A stretch of DNA of 42,500 nucleotides, from positions 1 through 42,500 of the forward strand of contig CALVRJ010000009.1 of NCBI GenBank assembly GCA_944358545.1, in the 5' to 3' direction. Positions 1 to 7,902 of this stretch are shown here, in pieces. How positions within the stretch are numbered: position 1 is the stretch's first letter; each line of letters starts with the position of its first letter. The notes beneath the pieces are model-generated. The model had not been told where the DNA came from. It was given only the letters and a program-made list of their open reading frames with translations, and did not search any database. Both the position numbers and the translations under genes were made by a program. The stretch is from an uncultured Bacilli bacterium (GTDB lineage Bacteria > Bacillota_I > Bacilli_A > RF39 > UBA660).

Positions 1-13
1 TCAGTTATAGTAT

Positions 14-73
14 AAAAATTATAAAGAAAGGAGTTTCTAATATATGTGAAAAAATCACATAATTAGATTATAC
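14..73 (+). promoter_or_regulatory. Leader of the first gene: SD, start-stop codon pair and hairpin
   Basis: A good Shine-Dalgarno (AAAGGAG, 27-33) is followed 10 nt later by ATG (44-46), then immediately by an in-frame TGA (47-49). The ATG-TGA pair lies inside a perfect stem-loop (TATGTGA, 5-A loop, TCACATA; 43-61). The main open frame downstream is in the same phase and begins at GTG 74 or ATG 83 without its own clear SD. It could be a minimal start-stop leader, a hairpin controlling initiation, or a point nonsense mutation at codon 2. Confidence 0.4.
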
Positions 74-1195
74 GTGTTTAATATGGGAAACGTCGTAGTT
101 TCAATGTTTGCATTTATAGGGGCTTTTATAATTGCATTCTTTATACTTGCAATTATTATGTATGTATTTATGGGAATCTTTTTAGGAAAACTAAATAAAA
201 TTATGTATGGCAAAAAAACACCAATGGCCTGGATTCCAGTTTTAAACACATATTTAATGGGAAAACTAGCATTCAATAAAATAGTTGGTATTATCTTAGT
301 AATTTTACCAGTTATAATTATGTTTATTCCGAATATTGACTTTTCAAATAAAAGTACTGAAGTTCAAAATGGAGTAACAATCACTCAAACGACAAGTATA
401 TCATTAAATACTATTTTATTACTAGTATATTCCTTAGTTTGTCTTATCATCTTTGTAATGACAGTTGTAAAATATTTTAAATTAAAAAAGAATAGAGTTC
501 AAAAAATAGAAACTCCAGAACCTGAAAATACCATTACCCCTCCAGTTGGCACACCAATGGAAGTAACCCCACAAACCAATGTTACTTCTAATCAAAACAT
601 TGCTGAAAGCTTTAGCGTTCCAGATTCATTAAGTCAGCCGGTCCAAAATGACCAAATAAATGCCCAGCCAATACCAGCCGAGGAAATAAAGAATATTGAA
701 AGTGTTCAAGGTACCCCGCAAACGCCAGGATTAGAGACAATTTCAATTGAATCAAATGTTCCATCAAATGTATTTCAAAGTTCAAATGCTCCAAAGCAAG
801 AGACAAATACTGCAGAGCTAGTATCTCAGCCAGAGACATCACAAACTAGTTCTGAAACACCAGATTCTGTAAATGAGAAAGCTGTTCAAACTAATCCAGA
901 GCCAAATAATTCGACCACAATTATTTTCGATGCTCCGGCAGCGCCTGTCAATCCAGTTTCTCAAACCCCGCAAACAGTATCTAATAACCAAGTAAATTCA
1001 GAACCAATTACACAAACAGTAACTAATAATCAAGTAACCTCTGAGACAGTCACCCCAACAGTAACTGATAATCAAACAAATACAAATCCTATCCCAGAGC
1101 CAAATAATAACAAGCCAAACTCAACCATTACAGGTGAGCCATTTGATATTTTCTCATCAAAACCTATTGATGTTTCAAATGATAAAAATAATTAG
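74..1195 (+). CDS. Membrane protein with long disordered Pro/Asn/Thr/Gln-rich tail
   Basis: Not a family I recognise. Hydrophobic segments lie at about residues 8-38, 70-88 and 112-134. After a basic KYFKLKKNR stop-transfer stretch, residues about 145-373 are low-complexity and rich in P, N, T, Q, S and V. Near residues 310-355 there are loose repeats of the type TVTNNQV-S-E-(P/T). The architecture suggests a membrane anchor with an extended, disordered domain, on the cytoplasmic side if the basic stop-transfer stretch obeys the positive-inside rule. The start is uncertain: GTG 74 is the longest frame, ATG 83 is in frame, and the only good SD precedes ATG 44, which is followed by TGA. A terminator follows directly. 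The reading frame is clear; function is unknown. Confidence 0.75.
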   Translation: MFNMGNVVVSMFAFIGAFIIAFFILAIIMYVFMGIFLGKLNKIMYGKKTPMAWIPVLNTYLMGKLAFNKIVGIILVILPVIIMFIPNIDFSNKSTEVQNGVTITQTTSISLNTILLLVYSLVCLIIFVMTVVKYFKLKKNRVQKIETPEPENTITPPVGTPMEVTPQTNVTSNQNIAESFSVPDSLSQPVQNDQINAQPIPAEEIKNIESVQGTPQTPGLETISIESNVPSNVFQSSNAPKQETNTAELVSQPETSQTSSETPDSVNEKAVQTNPEPNNSTTIIFDAPAAPVNPVSQTPQTVSNNQVNSEPITQTVTNNQVTSETVTPTVTDNQTNTNPIPEPNNNKPNSTITGEPFDIFSSKPIDVSNDKNN

Positions 1196-1218
1196 AAAGT
1201 TTTAAACTTTCTTTTTTC
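1193..1218 (+). terminator. Intrinsic terminator
   Basis: A GAAAGT/ACTTTC stem with a TTTAA loop is followed by TTTTTT. It overlaps the stop codon of the preceding membrane-protein gene and separates it from the rpiB promoter. Confidence 0.75.
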
Positions 1219-1247
1219 GTGCACTTCTTAAATATTTCATAAAACCG

Positions 1248-1256
1248 TGATATAAT
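1248..1256 (+). promoter_or_regulatory. Extended -10 promoter of rpiB
   Basis: TG-A-TATAAT lies 27 nt upstream of the rpiB start and just after the upstream terminator. I see no strong -35; the extended -10 would compensate. Confidence 0.65.
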
Positions 1257-1282
1257 TATAATAAATCAAGGAGGAATTAAAG

Positions 1283-1846
1283 ATGGAAACAAAAGAAAAT
1301 AAAAAAATAGATAACAAGAAAGAAGAAACTAAAGAAGCCACCCTAGAAGATATTGTTAAAAATGATTATCAAGGTGCGACAATAGTTGACTTAAACGTTC
1401 CAACAAAAAAAATAGGTGTTGCTTCAGATCATCGCGGATATAATTTAAAACAAAAACTTACAAAATATTTGATTAAAAAAGGATATACTGTAATAGACTA
1501 TGGATGTGACGATAAAAATAGTCATGACTATCCTGAGTTTGGTTTTAAACTAGGAAAAGGAATCCGTGATGGCAAAGTCGAAAAAGGCATTGCTATTTGC
1601 GGAAGTGGTATTGGCATTAGTATTGCCTGCAATAAGGTTAAAGGAGTCAGATGTGCCAAAGTAGATAACATCAAAGAAGCTAAATACACTAGACTCGATA
1701 ACGATGCTAATGCTATTGCCTTAAACGGGGATATGCCAGTTTACCGGGCCAAAGATATATTAGATGTCTTTCTAAATACCGAGTTCAGTAACGAAGAACG
1801 TCATAAAAGACGAATTGAAATGCTAAATAATTACAATGATGATTAA
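1283..1846 (+). CDS. rpiB: Ribose-5-phosphate isomerase B (RpiB/LacAB family) with N-terminal extension
   Basis: Interconverts ribose 5-phosphate and ribulose 5-phosphate in the cytosolic pentose phosphate pathway. The RpiB fold begins near residue 45 (IGVASDHRGYNLK). It carries the phosphate/active-site motif ICGSGIGISIACNK with the catalytic Cys, and GVRCAKV. About 43 charged residues (Lys/Glu-rich) precede the domain, which is unusual for a protein normally near 150 aa. In the segment TRLDNDANAIALNG, the position usually His in RpiB (HNDAN-type) is Asp, so activity or substrate (pentose versus galactose 6-phosphate) may differ. The SD AGGAGG is well placed before ATG 1283. The 3' end overlaps the next gene by 11 nt, implying translational coupling. 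Confidence 0.9.
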   Translation: METKENKKIDNKKEETKEATLEDIVKNDYQGATIVDLNVPTKKIGVASDHRGYNLKQKLTKYLIKKGYTVIDYGCDDKNSHDYPEFGFKLGKGIRDGKVEKGIAICGSGIGISIACNKVKGVRCAKVDNIKEAKYTRLDNDANAIALNGDMPVYRAKDILDVFLNTEFSNEERHKRRIEMLNNYNDD

Positions 1847-2033
1847 AGCTTTTCTTTACATTATAATATTTGTTACTACAGTTTGGGCCTTAGAAAGCAT
1901 TAATATAACAGGAATATTTAAAAAAAATAGATATTATGCACCAAGGGTATTATATCTAATAGTTGCCATGGCTTTATCGTACTTAGTAGTTAATTTCTTA
2001 TACGATTTCTTTAGTGTTACGAAAATCGTATAA
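1836..2033 (+). CDS. Small DUF1146/YwzB-like membrane protein
   Basis: A 65-aa protein with two hydrophobic helices (about residues 4-22 and 37-58) separated by a basic turn (KKNRYYAPR). Size, topology and position just upstream of spoIID match the DUF1146 (YwzB) family, which lies in the atp-murA-spoIID neighbourhood of Bacillus; its function is not established. The start at 1836 overlaps the end of rpiB, and a second in-frame ATG is at 1839. No separate promoter is visible, so it is probably cotranscribed with rpiB. Confidence 0.75.
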   Translation: MMIKAFLYIIIFVTTVWALESINITGIFKKNRYYAPRVLYLIVAMALSYLVVNFLYDFFSVTKIV

Positions 2034-2053
2034 TTAGAAAGGAACCTAAACGT

Positions 2054-2962
2054 ATGAAAAAGCTTATTATAGTTACACTATTAGTAATCATAATACCTTT
2101 TTTAGTTGTTAAAATATTTGTTCCCACCGATGAAATAAGATTTAAAAATATGACAAATAATATAATTAGAGTTAAAAGCGAAGATGGAAGCGTCAAAGAA
2201 ATACCATTCGAAGAATACGTCAAAGGCGTCGTTGCCGGTGAAATGCCCGCCACCTTTGAAGAAGAAGCTCTAAAAGCTCAAGCTGTTGCCTCACGCAGTT
2301 ATGCTATGTATCAAATTGAAGGTAGTAAAAATAAAGATTATGATGTCTTAGACACAACGACAAATCAAGTTTATTTAACCGATGAAGAACTTAAGAATAA
2401 CTGGAAAGATGAATATCCAGAAAAAATGAATAAAATAAAAAAAGCTGTAATTGAAACAAAAGGAGAATATCTGACATATAATGGAAAAGTTATAAATGCC
2501 ATGTTTTTCTCAACTAGTACCGGTAAAACAGAAAACAGTGAAGACGTCTTTGTCTCTGCCCTTCCATATTTAAGAAGTGTCGATAGCGCATGGGACAAAG
2601 AATCACCAGTTTTTACAGATACAGCCACCTTTAGTAAACAAGACTTTTATAATAAATTATCTATACCCTATAACGAAACATTAAATGTAGAAATAACCTC
2701 TCAAACAAGTACTGGTCGTATAAAAACATTAAAAATCAACGATACCGAGTTTAATGGCCGTGACTTTGCCCAAAAATTAAGCCTAAGGTCCAATTGCTTT
2801 ACTATAACCCAAAATGATCAAAATATAACTATTACAACCAAAGGATTTGGCCATGGAGTTGGTATGAGTCAATATGGCGCTAACGGAATGGCTAAAGAGG
2901 GCTATAATTATAAAAAAATTTTAAAACATTATTATAGTAATACTAAAATCGAAAAATTTTAG
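2054..2962 (+). CDS. spoIID: Stage II sporulation protein D, peptidoglycan lytic transglycosylase
   Basis: SpoIID cleaves glycan strands in the septal wall during forespore engulfment. The protein has an N-terminal membrane anchor (residues about 3-22) and the SpoIID core: EYVKGVVAGEMPATF with the catalytic Glu near residue 63, ALKAQAVASRSYA, and the C-terminal signature GFGHGVGMSQYGANGMA. The length of 302 aa is slightly below the B. subtilis protein (about 340). The SD AAAGGAA precedes ATG 2054. It is followed by a SpoIIQ-like gene, the classical spoIID-spoIIQ order, which supports a real sporulation role. Confidence 0.95.
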   Translation: MKKLIIVTLLVIIIPFLVVKIFVPTDEIRFKNMTNNIIRVKSEDGSVKEIPFEEYVKGVVAGEMPATFEEEALKAQAVASRSYAMYQIEGSKNKDYDVLDTTTNQVYLTDEELKNNWKDEYPEKMNKIKKAVIETKGEYLTYNGKVINAMFFSTSTGKTENSEDVFVSALPYLRSVDSAWDKESPVFTDTATFSKQDFYNKLSIPYNETLNVEITSQTSTGRIKTLKINDTEFNGRDFAQKLSLRSNCFTITQNDQNITITTKGFGHGVGMSQYGANGMAKEGYNYKKILKHYYSNTKIEKF

Positions 2963-3008
2963 TATATTTTTTTTAAATTAGTCAAAACTGATATTAGAGG
3001 TGAAAAAA

Positions 3009-3644
3009 ATGGAAAGAAAACTAAATAAAAATCTCATTTATATCATTGGACTAAGTATAGTTTTACTAGCTATAATAATAGGAACTTATTATGCCACGTA
3101 TTCGCAAAGCAAATTAGAAGAAGAGGAAGACTACACTTACGTTTCAAAATTATTTGATGAACAAATTGAACCAGTCGTTAACTCTAATCAGTATCTCATA
3201 AGACCATATAATAACGAAAACGTTAAAGTAGTTCAAAACTTCTATGATTATAAAGGTAAAGAAAAAGACCAAGAAAATTCAATCATAAATTACGATACTA
3301 CTTATCTTCAAAATAATGGAGTTGCCTATGGTGGAATAAATGATACATTTGATGTTCTAGCTGCCCTAGATGGAACTGTATCAAGCATCAAAGATGATAA
3401 TTTACTTGGTAAAGTTGTAACTATAACTCATAGTAATGGAATCACCACAGTTTATCAAAGCTTAAGTGAAGTAACTGTTAAAGAAAACGACCAAGTAGTC
3501 CAAGGTACAGTCATTGGCAAAGCTGGAGAGTCAAACATTAATAAAGATTTAGGTAATCATGTATCATTTGAAATAATGAAAGATGGTAAATATTTAAATC
3601 CTGAAAACTGTTATGAAACATCTATAGATAAACTAAATAGTTAA
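3009..3644 (+). CDS. spoIIQ: SpoIIQ-like degenerate M23 (LytM) peptidase-domain protein
   Basis: A single N-terminal transmembrane helix (about residues 9-29) is followed by an extracytoplasmic LytM/M23 domain: QNGVAYGG-like region replaced by NNGVAYGG, then TVSSI, VVTITHSNG, VYQSL and NHVSFEI. The first Zn-ligand His is absent and the C-terminal HxH is H-V-S, so a zinc peptidase is unlikely. B. subtilis SpoIIQ is likewise degenerate and acts as a scaffold with SpoIIIAH across the engulfment septum. The true start is ATG 3009: an upstream in-frame GTG at 3000 is part of the SD AGAGGTG. Its place after spoIID supports the identity. Confidence 0.85.
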   Translation: MERKLNKNLIYIIGLSIVLLAIIIGTYYATYSQSKLEEEEDYTYVSKLFDEQIEPVVNSNQYLIRPYNNENVKVVQNFYDYKGKEKDQENSIINYDTTYLQNNGVAYGGINDTFDVLAALDGTVSSIKDDNLLGKVVTITHSNGITTVYQSLSEVTVKENDQVVQGTVIGKAGESNINKDLGNHVSFEIMKDGKYLNPENCYETSIDKLNS

Positions 3645-3670
3645 TATTAAAACATAAATAATAGTAAACA

Positions 3671-3704
3671 AAAAGCCTTATTTCAATTAAGAAACAAGGC
3701 TTTT
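3671..3704 (+). terminator. Intrinsic terminator after spoIIQ-like gene
   Basis: AAAAGCCTT pairs with AAGGCTTTT around a loop of about 16 nt; the 3' arm supplies the U-tract. The A-run on the other side could make it bidirectional. The rest of 3705-3880 is AT-rich with no coding signal that I can see. Confidence 0.75.
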
Positions 3705-3883
3705 ATAAATTTTAGGGTTTGTTTATATACTTTTGCTAAAATTTACAAACAATTAAATCGTCAAAAAATTTTATATTCTATATGTTTCATTTTTATCTTA
3801 TTTTAACTAATAATTTTATCGGTTTTTACCTCAAAAAAAGTCGAAAAAAAACATATCTTAATCTATAAAATACCCTCTTTGTA

Positions 3884-3892
3884 TGATATAAT
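3884..3892 (+). promoter_or_regulatory. Extended -10 promoter of mbl/mreB
   Basis: TG-A-TATAAT lies 24 nt before the mbl start, followed by the SD AAAGGTG. No clear -35 is visible. Confidence 0.65.
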
Positions 3893-3916
3893 ATAAAAAG
3901 GAAAAAAGGTGATTAT

Positions 3917-4924
3917 ATGTTTTCAAAAGATATTGGAATAGATTTAGGAACGGCTAACGTTCTTATTTATATTAAAGGACAAGGAATAGTTTTAAATGAA
4001 CCTAGTGTAGTTGCGATAGATGAAGATACTAAAAGACCACTTGCTGTTGGAACTAAAGCTAAAGAAATGCTTGGAAGAACACCTGGACAAGTTAAAGCCA
4101 TAAGACCAATGAAAGATGGCGTAATCGCCGATTTTGAAACGACTGAGATTATGCTTAACTATTTTATTAGAAAAGTAAATGGAAAAAGCTTTTTTGCTAG
4201 ACCAAGAATTTTAATTTGCTGTCCATCTAACATTACTCAAGTTGAAAAAAATGCCATTAGAGAAGCAGCTGAAAAAACCGGCGCTAGAAAAGTCTATCTT
4301 GAAGAAGAACCTAAAGTTGCTGCTATTGGAGCCGGTTTAGATATTTCAAAGCCAAGTGGCAATATGGTTATTGATATCGGTGGTGGAACAACTGACGTTG
4401 CCGTTTTATCATTAGGTGGTATTGTAAATTCTGCTTCTATCAAAGTAGCTGGAAATACTTTCGATAACGATATCGTCAAATATATTAGAGAAAAATATAA
4501 ACTTTTAATAGGTGATGTTACAGCTGAAGACATTAAATTTAAAATTGGTACAGTCTATCCTGGTTCAAAACAAGAAAAAATGGAAGTAAGAGGAAGAGAC
4601 TTAGTAACAGGTCTACCACATACTATAACTTTAACCTCAGATGAAGTTGAAGAAGCCTTAAGAGAAAGCGTCTACATCATCGTCAACACAGCTAAAAGTG
4701 TATTAGAACAAACACCTCCAGAACTATCAGCTGATATCGTCGATAAAGGAATAGTCATTACAGGTGGAGGAGCATTACTAGATGGTTTTGCCCAACTTTT
4801 AAATCATGAACTAAAAGTTCCTGTATTCGTTGCTGAAAGCCCACTTACATGTGTCGTTGAAGGAACTGGAGTTTTACTTGATAACATTCCTTTACTAGAA
4901 AGTGGTTTAAATAAAAATTATTAG
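3917..4924 (+). CDS. mbl: MreB/Mbl actin-like rod-shape protein
   Basis: A cytoplasmic actin homologue that polymerises under the membrane and directs elongasome movement. It has the phosphate-1 motif DIGIDLGTANVLIY, EEPKVAAIGAGL, the phosphate-2 motif VIDIGGGTTDVAVLSLGG, and the adenosine motif GIVITGGGALLDG. The length of 335 aa is standard. I prefer Mbl to MreB because it follows the spoIID-spoIIQ block, as in Bacillus, and no mreC/mreD follow; paralogues cannot be separated firmly by eye. It has its own extended -10 promoter. Presence of this gene implies a walled cell with cylindrical growth. Confidence 0.93.
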   Translation: MFSKDIGIDLGTANVLIYIKGQGIVLNEPSVVAIDEDTKRPLAVGTKAKEMLGRTPGQVKAIRPMKDGVIADFETTEIMLNYFIRKVNGKSFFARPRILICCPSNITQVEKNAIREAAEKTGARKVYLEEEPKVAAIGAGLDISKPSGNMVIDIGGGTTDVAVLSLGGIVNSASIKVAGNTFDNDIVKYIREKYKLLIGDVTAEDIKFKIGTVYPGSKQEKMEVRGRDLVTGLPHTITLTSDEVEEALRESVYIIVNTAKSVLEQTPPELSADIVDKGIVITGGGALLDGFAQLLNHELKVPVFVAESPLTCVVEGTGVLLDNIPLLESGLNKNY

Positions 4925-4955
4925 ACCATAATAAAACTAGAAAGGAAGAATAAAA

Positions 4956-6368
4956 ATGGAAGAAAAAACAAAAATGTTAAAAGAAAAACTATTCAGAAAA
5001 AACCAAAGTGGATGGTATACAAATCCTAATAAAGAAGAAATTTTTAAATATGCTGATGGTTATATGGATTTCTTAAACCACTCTAAAACAGAAAGAGAAG
5101 CTGTTAAATATTTTAAAAACAAACTAGATGAAAATGGCTTTCAAGATATATGTGAAATAGAAACCCTCACCCCGGGTGATAAAGTTTATTATATAAATCA
5201 TCATAAAAACATATATGCTGCCGTCATTGGTAGTAGTGATTTAAAAGAAGGATTCAATATCATAGGTGCCCATATTGATAGTCCAAGACTAGATTTAAAA
5301 CCAAATCCTTTATATGAAAATACTGAACTTGCCATGCTTAAAACTCATTACTACGGAGGAATAAAAAAATATCAATGGTTAAATATTCCTCTTAGTATGC
5401 ATGGCGTATTTATCAAAAAAAACGGGGAAAAAGTCGAAGTGAACATTGGTGAAGATGAAAATGATCCAATATTTACTATCGCTGACCTACTTCCACATCT
5501 ATCAGATTGGCAAGAAAAAAAGAGGTTATCAGAAGCCATTGACCCTGAAAAGTTCAATATTTTAGTTGGTAGTATACCATATACGGTTGAAGACGAAAAA
5601 GATAACGTTAAACTTAATATCTTAAGCATTTTAAATCAAAAATATGGCATAGTTGAAAGAGATTTTGTCAGTAGTGAAATCGAATTTGTTCCAGCTTTTA
5701 AAGCCCGTAGTCTAGGTTTTGATAAAAGTATGGTTGCTGGATATGGCCAAGATGACAAAGCCTGTGCCTACCCTAGCTTAACCGCTTTATTAAAACAACA
5801 AAATTTAACTAGAACGGCAATTTGTATTTTAGCCGATAAAGAAGAAGTCGGTAGTATGGGCAACACTGGAATGTCATCCCATAATTTTGAATACTTTATC
5901 GGAAAATTAATCGAAAAGACAAATACCCAATCCAGTATTCACGAAATATATAAAAATACCATAGTTCTTTCAGCAGACGTCACAGCTGCATATAATCCGA
6001 ACTATCCAGACATTTACGAAAAAAATAACGAATCATATATTGGACATGGACTATCTTTAATCAAATATACAGGTAGTGCTTCCAAAGGTGGTGCTTCTGA
6101 TGCCAATGCTGAATACATTGGTTTTGTCAGAAAAATGTTTGAAGAAAAAGGTATAGCCTATCAAAATAGTGAAATGGGTAAAATTGGTGTTGGTGGTGGC
6201 GGAACCATCGCTTATATCTTAGCAGACCGAGGCATGAACGTCGTTGACTGTGGTCTTTCCTTACTGTCTATGCACTCTCCATATGAAATAACTAGTAAAT
6301 TCGATCTATATAACGCCTATTTAGGTTATCAAACGTTTTATCAGAACGCCGAAACATTTAAAGACTAA
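4956..6368 (+). CDS. M18 family aminopeptidase
   Basis: A zinc aminopeptidase of the aspartyl-aminopeptidase (M18) family that trims acidic or neutral N-terminal residues in the cytosol. Motifs in order: IGAHIDSPRLDLKP (first metal His and Asp), GYGQDDKACAYPSL (bridging Asp), ADKEEVGSMGNTGMSS (catalytic and metal Glu), SADVTAAYNPNYP, and LSMHSPYEI near the C-terminus (last metal His). At 470 aa it is full length. SD GAAAGGAAG precedes ATG 4956. Only 31 nt follow mbl, so cotranscription with it is possible. Confidence 0.9.
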   Translation: MEEKTKMLKEKLFRKNQSGWYTNPNKEEIFKYADGYMDFLNHSKTEREAVKYFKNKLDENGFQDICEIETLTPGDKVYYINHHKNIYAAVIGSSDLKEGFNIIGAHIDSPRLDLKPNPLYENTELAMLKTHYYGGIKKYQWLNIPLSMHGVFIKKNGEKVEVNIGEDENDPIFTIADLLPHLSDWQEKKRLSEAIDPEKFNILVGSIPYTVEDEKDNVKLNILSILNQKYGIVERDFVSSEIEFVPAFKARSLGFDKSMVAGYGQDDKACAYPSLTALLKQQNLTRTAICILADKEEVGSMGNTGMSSHNFEYFIGKLIEKTNTQSSIHEIYKNTIVLSADVTAAYNPNYPDIYEKNNESYIGHGLSLIKYTGSASKGGASDANAEYIGFVRKMFEEKGIAYQNSEMGKIGVGGGGTIAYILADRGMNVVDCGLSLLSMHSPYEITSKFDLYNAYLGYQTFYQNAETFKD

Positions 6369-6382
6369 TGTTTCTTTTTTTG

Positions 6383-6391
6383 TGCTATAAT
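6383..6391 (+). promoter_or_regulatory. Extended -10 promoter of the PP2C operon
   Basis: TG-C-TATAAT lies 19 nt upstream of the PP2C start and just after a T-run that may end the preceding transcript. Confidence 0.6.
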
Positions 6392-6410
6392 AAGGTAAAG
6401 GAGTGGTTTT

Positions 6411-7319
6411 ATGTTTCAGTACCCTATGTATCCTTACATCGATAGAGAAGTAACCGGCGAAATTCTCCCAACTAAAGGGACAATAAATGATCGATGGAAA
6501 TTATTTCGAGGAAAAAAATATATTGCTTTTGTTAAAAGTGACATTGGTCTAAAAAGAAAAAATAACGAAGATTTTTATGGCATCTTTACACATCCAGAAA
6601 ATAGAAATCTTGTTCTTGCCGCCCTAGCTGATGGCATGGGAGGATATGAAAATGGTGATAAAGCCTCAAGCTTTGCCATAACCGAAATAGGTAAAGCATT
6701 TAAACAGAGCTCTGCTAAGGAAATCAACAATACGAATAATTATCAACAATATTTAGAACAAAAAATCAAAGAAATAAATAAAAACTTAAAAACCGGAGGG
6801 ACAACTTTAACCGGAGCCGTCATAAATGAAAACGACATTTTAACTTTTAATATTGGTGATTCTAGAACTTATGGTTATAAAGATAAACTGACCCAATTAA
6901 CGGACGACGACTCATACCTTTGGCCATTATACAAAGCAGGTAAAATTTACAAAGATGACATTAGATTTATTAGTGGAAATAACATTATGAATGAAGCTCT
7001 AGATGGTTTACCATATGAAATTCACCCTAAATATAAAATAGTAAAAAAAGAAAAATATGACATGCTCCTATTAACATCAGACGGAATCCATGATATTTTA
7101 TCTGACTCATACATGGAAGCAACTATCAAAGATTACATGTCACTTCCAAGCAGTATAGTCTATAAATTAGTTTTTGATTCTTTAAATCATCAAGAAGAAA
7201 TATCGGACGATGCCTTAAAACGTATTGAAAATATTACTGGGACTCCATTTCATGAAACAGGCCCTGGCAAAGATAACGCCACAGCTATCTTAGTTTTAAC
7301 GAAAAATATTAAAAGATAA
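6411..7319 (+). CDS. PP2C-family serine/threonine protein phosphatase
   Basis: A metal-dependent phosphatase of the PPM/PP2C superfamily (PrpC/Stp type). Signatures in order: KSDIGLKRKNNEDFYG (metal Asp), ALADGMGGYENGDKAS (metal Asp-Gly), GGTTLTGAVI, FNIGDSRTYGYKD, LLLTSDGIHDILSD, and GKDNATAILVL. About 45 residues precede the domain. The usual partner Hanks-type kinase is not in this window, and the catalytic residues look intact. SD AAAGGAG precedes ATG 6411. The next gene starts 12 nt after the stop, suggesting a bicistronic unit. Confidence 0.92.
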   Translation: MFQYPMYPYIDREVTGEILPTKGTINDRWKLFRGKKYIAFVKSDIGLKRKNNEDFYGIFTHPENRNLVLAALADGMGGYENGDKASSFAITEIGKAFKQSSAKEINNTNNYQQYLEQKIKEINKNLKTGGTTLTGAVINENDILTFNIGDSRTYGYKDKLTQLTDDDSYLWPLYKAGKIYKDDIRFISGNNIMNEALDGLPYEIHPKYKIVKKEKYDMLLLTSDGIHDILSDSYMEATIKDYMSLPSSIVYKLVFDSLNHQEEISDDALKRIENITGTPFHETGPGKDNATAILVLTKNIKR

Positions 7320-7331
7320 GGAGAGGTAAAT

Positions 7332-7853
7332 ATGAATTTTATAAATTTAATAATATCTGCAATATCTGCTTTATTTGGATATCGCTTAAGCAAATACTTA
7401 ATTGCCATTATTGGCCTATTTATTGGTTATAACCTAGGAAGTCAAATATTACCAATGTATATAACTGATAGTAATATGGTTTATGTTTTATCTATCGTCA
7501 TTGCCATATTACTAGGCTTACTTTCATTTAGAATATATCAAATAGGTATTTTCCTACTATGCTTCTTCACGGCCTATAACTTTTTTGGCACAGTTCAAAT
7601 TGGAACTGTAGAAATGGGACAATTCCAAACATATATTATTGGTGCTATTATAGGTGTTCTAGCTGGAGCCCTCGGAATGAGTTTTCAAAGACCAATAATC
7701 ATTTTAGCTACCAGCCTCTTTGGTTCATTTACTTTTATCAAAACAATCGCTGACTTATTAAGTATTCAAAGTAGCGCCCTAGTCACCATTGCTTCCATCA
7801 TCTTAACTGTTGTAACAGTATTATTCCAATTTAAAAACAGTCCGGAAAATTAG
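7332..7853 (+). CDS. DUF4203/TMEM198-like multi-pass membrane protein
   Basis: A 173-aa protein that is nearly all hydrophobic, with about six predicted transmembrane segments. Short glycine-containing helices (FGYRLSKYLIAIIGLFIGYNLG, GAIIGVLAGALGMSFQRPII) recall the DUF4203 fold; that match is by pattern only. It lies 12 nt after the PP2C phosphatase with the SD AAGGAGAGG, so the two are probably coexpressed. Substrate or role unknown. Confidence 0.6.
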   Translation: MNFINLIISAISALFGYRLSKYLIAIIGLFIGYNLGSQILPMYITDSNMVYVLSIVIAILLGLLSFRIYQIGIFLLCFFTAYNFFGTVQIGTVEMGQFQTYIIGAIIGVLAGALGMSFQRPIIILATSLFGSFTFIKTIADLLSIQSSALVTIASIILTVVTVLFQFKNSPEN

Positions 7854-7902
7854 TATTATTCAAAAAAATATGTTAAAATTATAAACAGAGGTGAGTTTTA
7901 AG

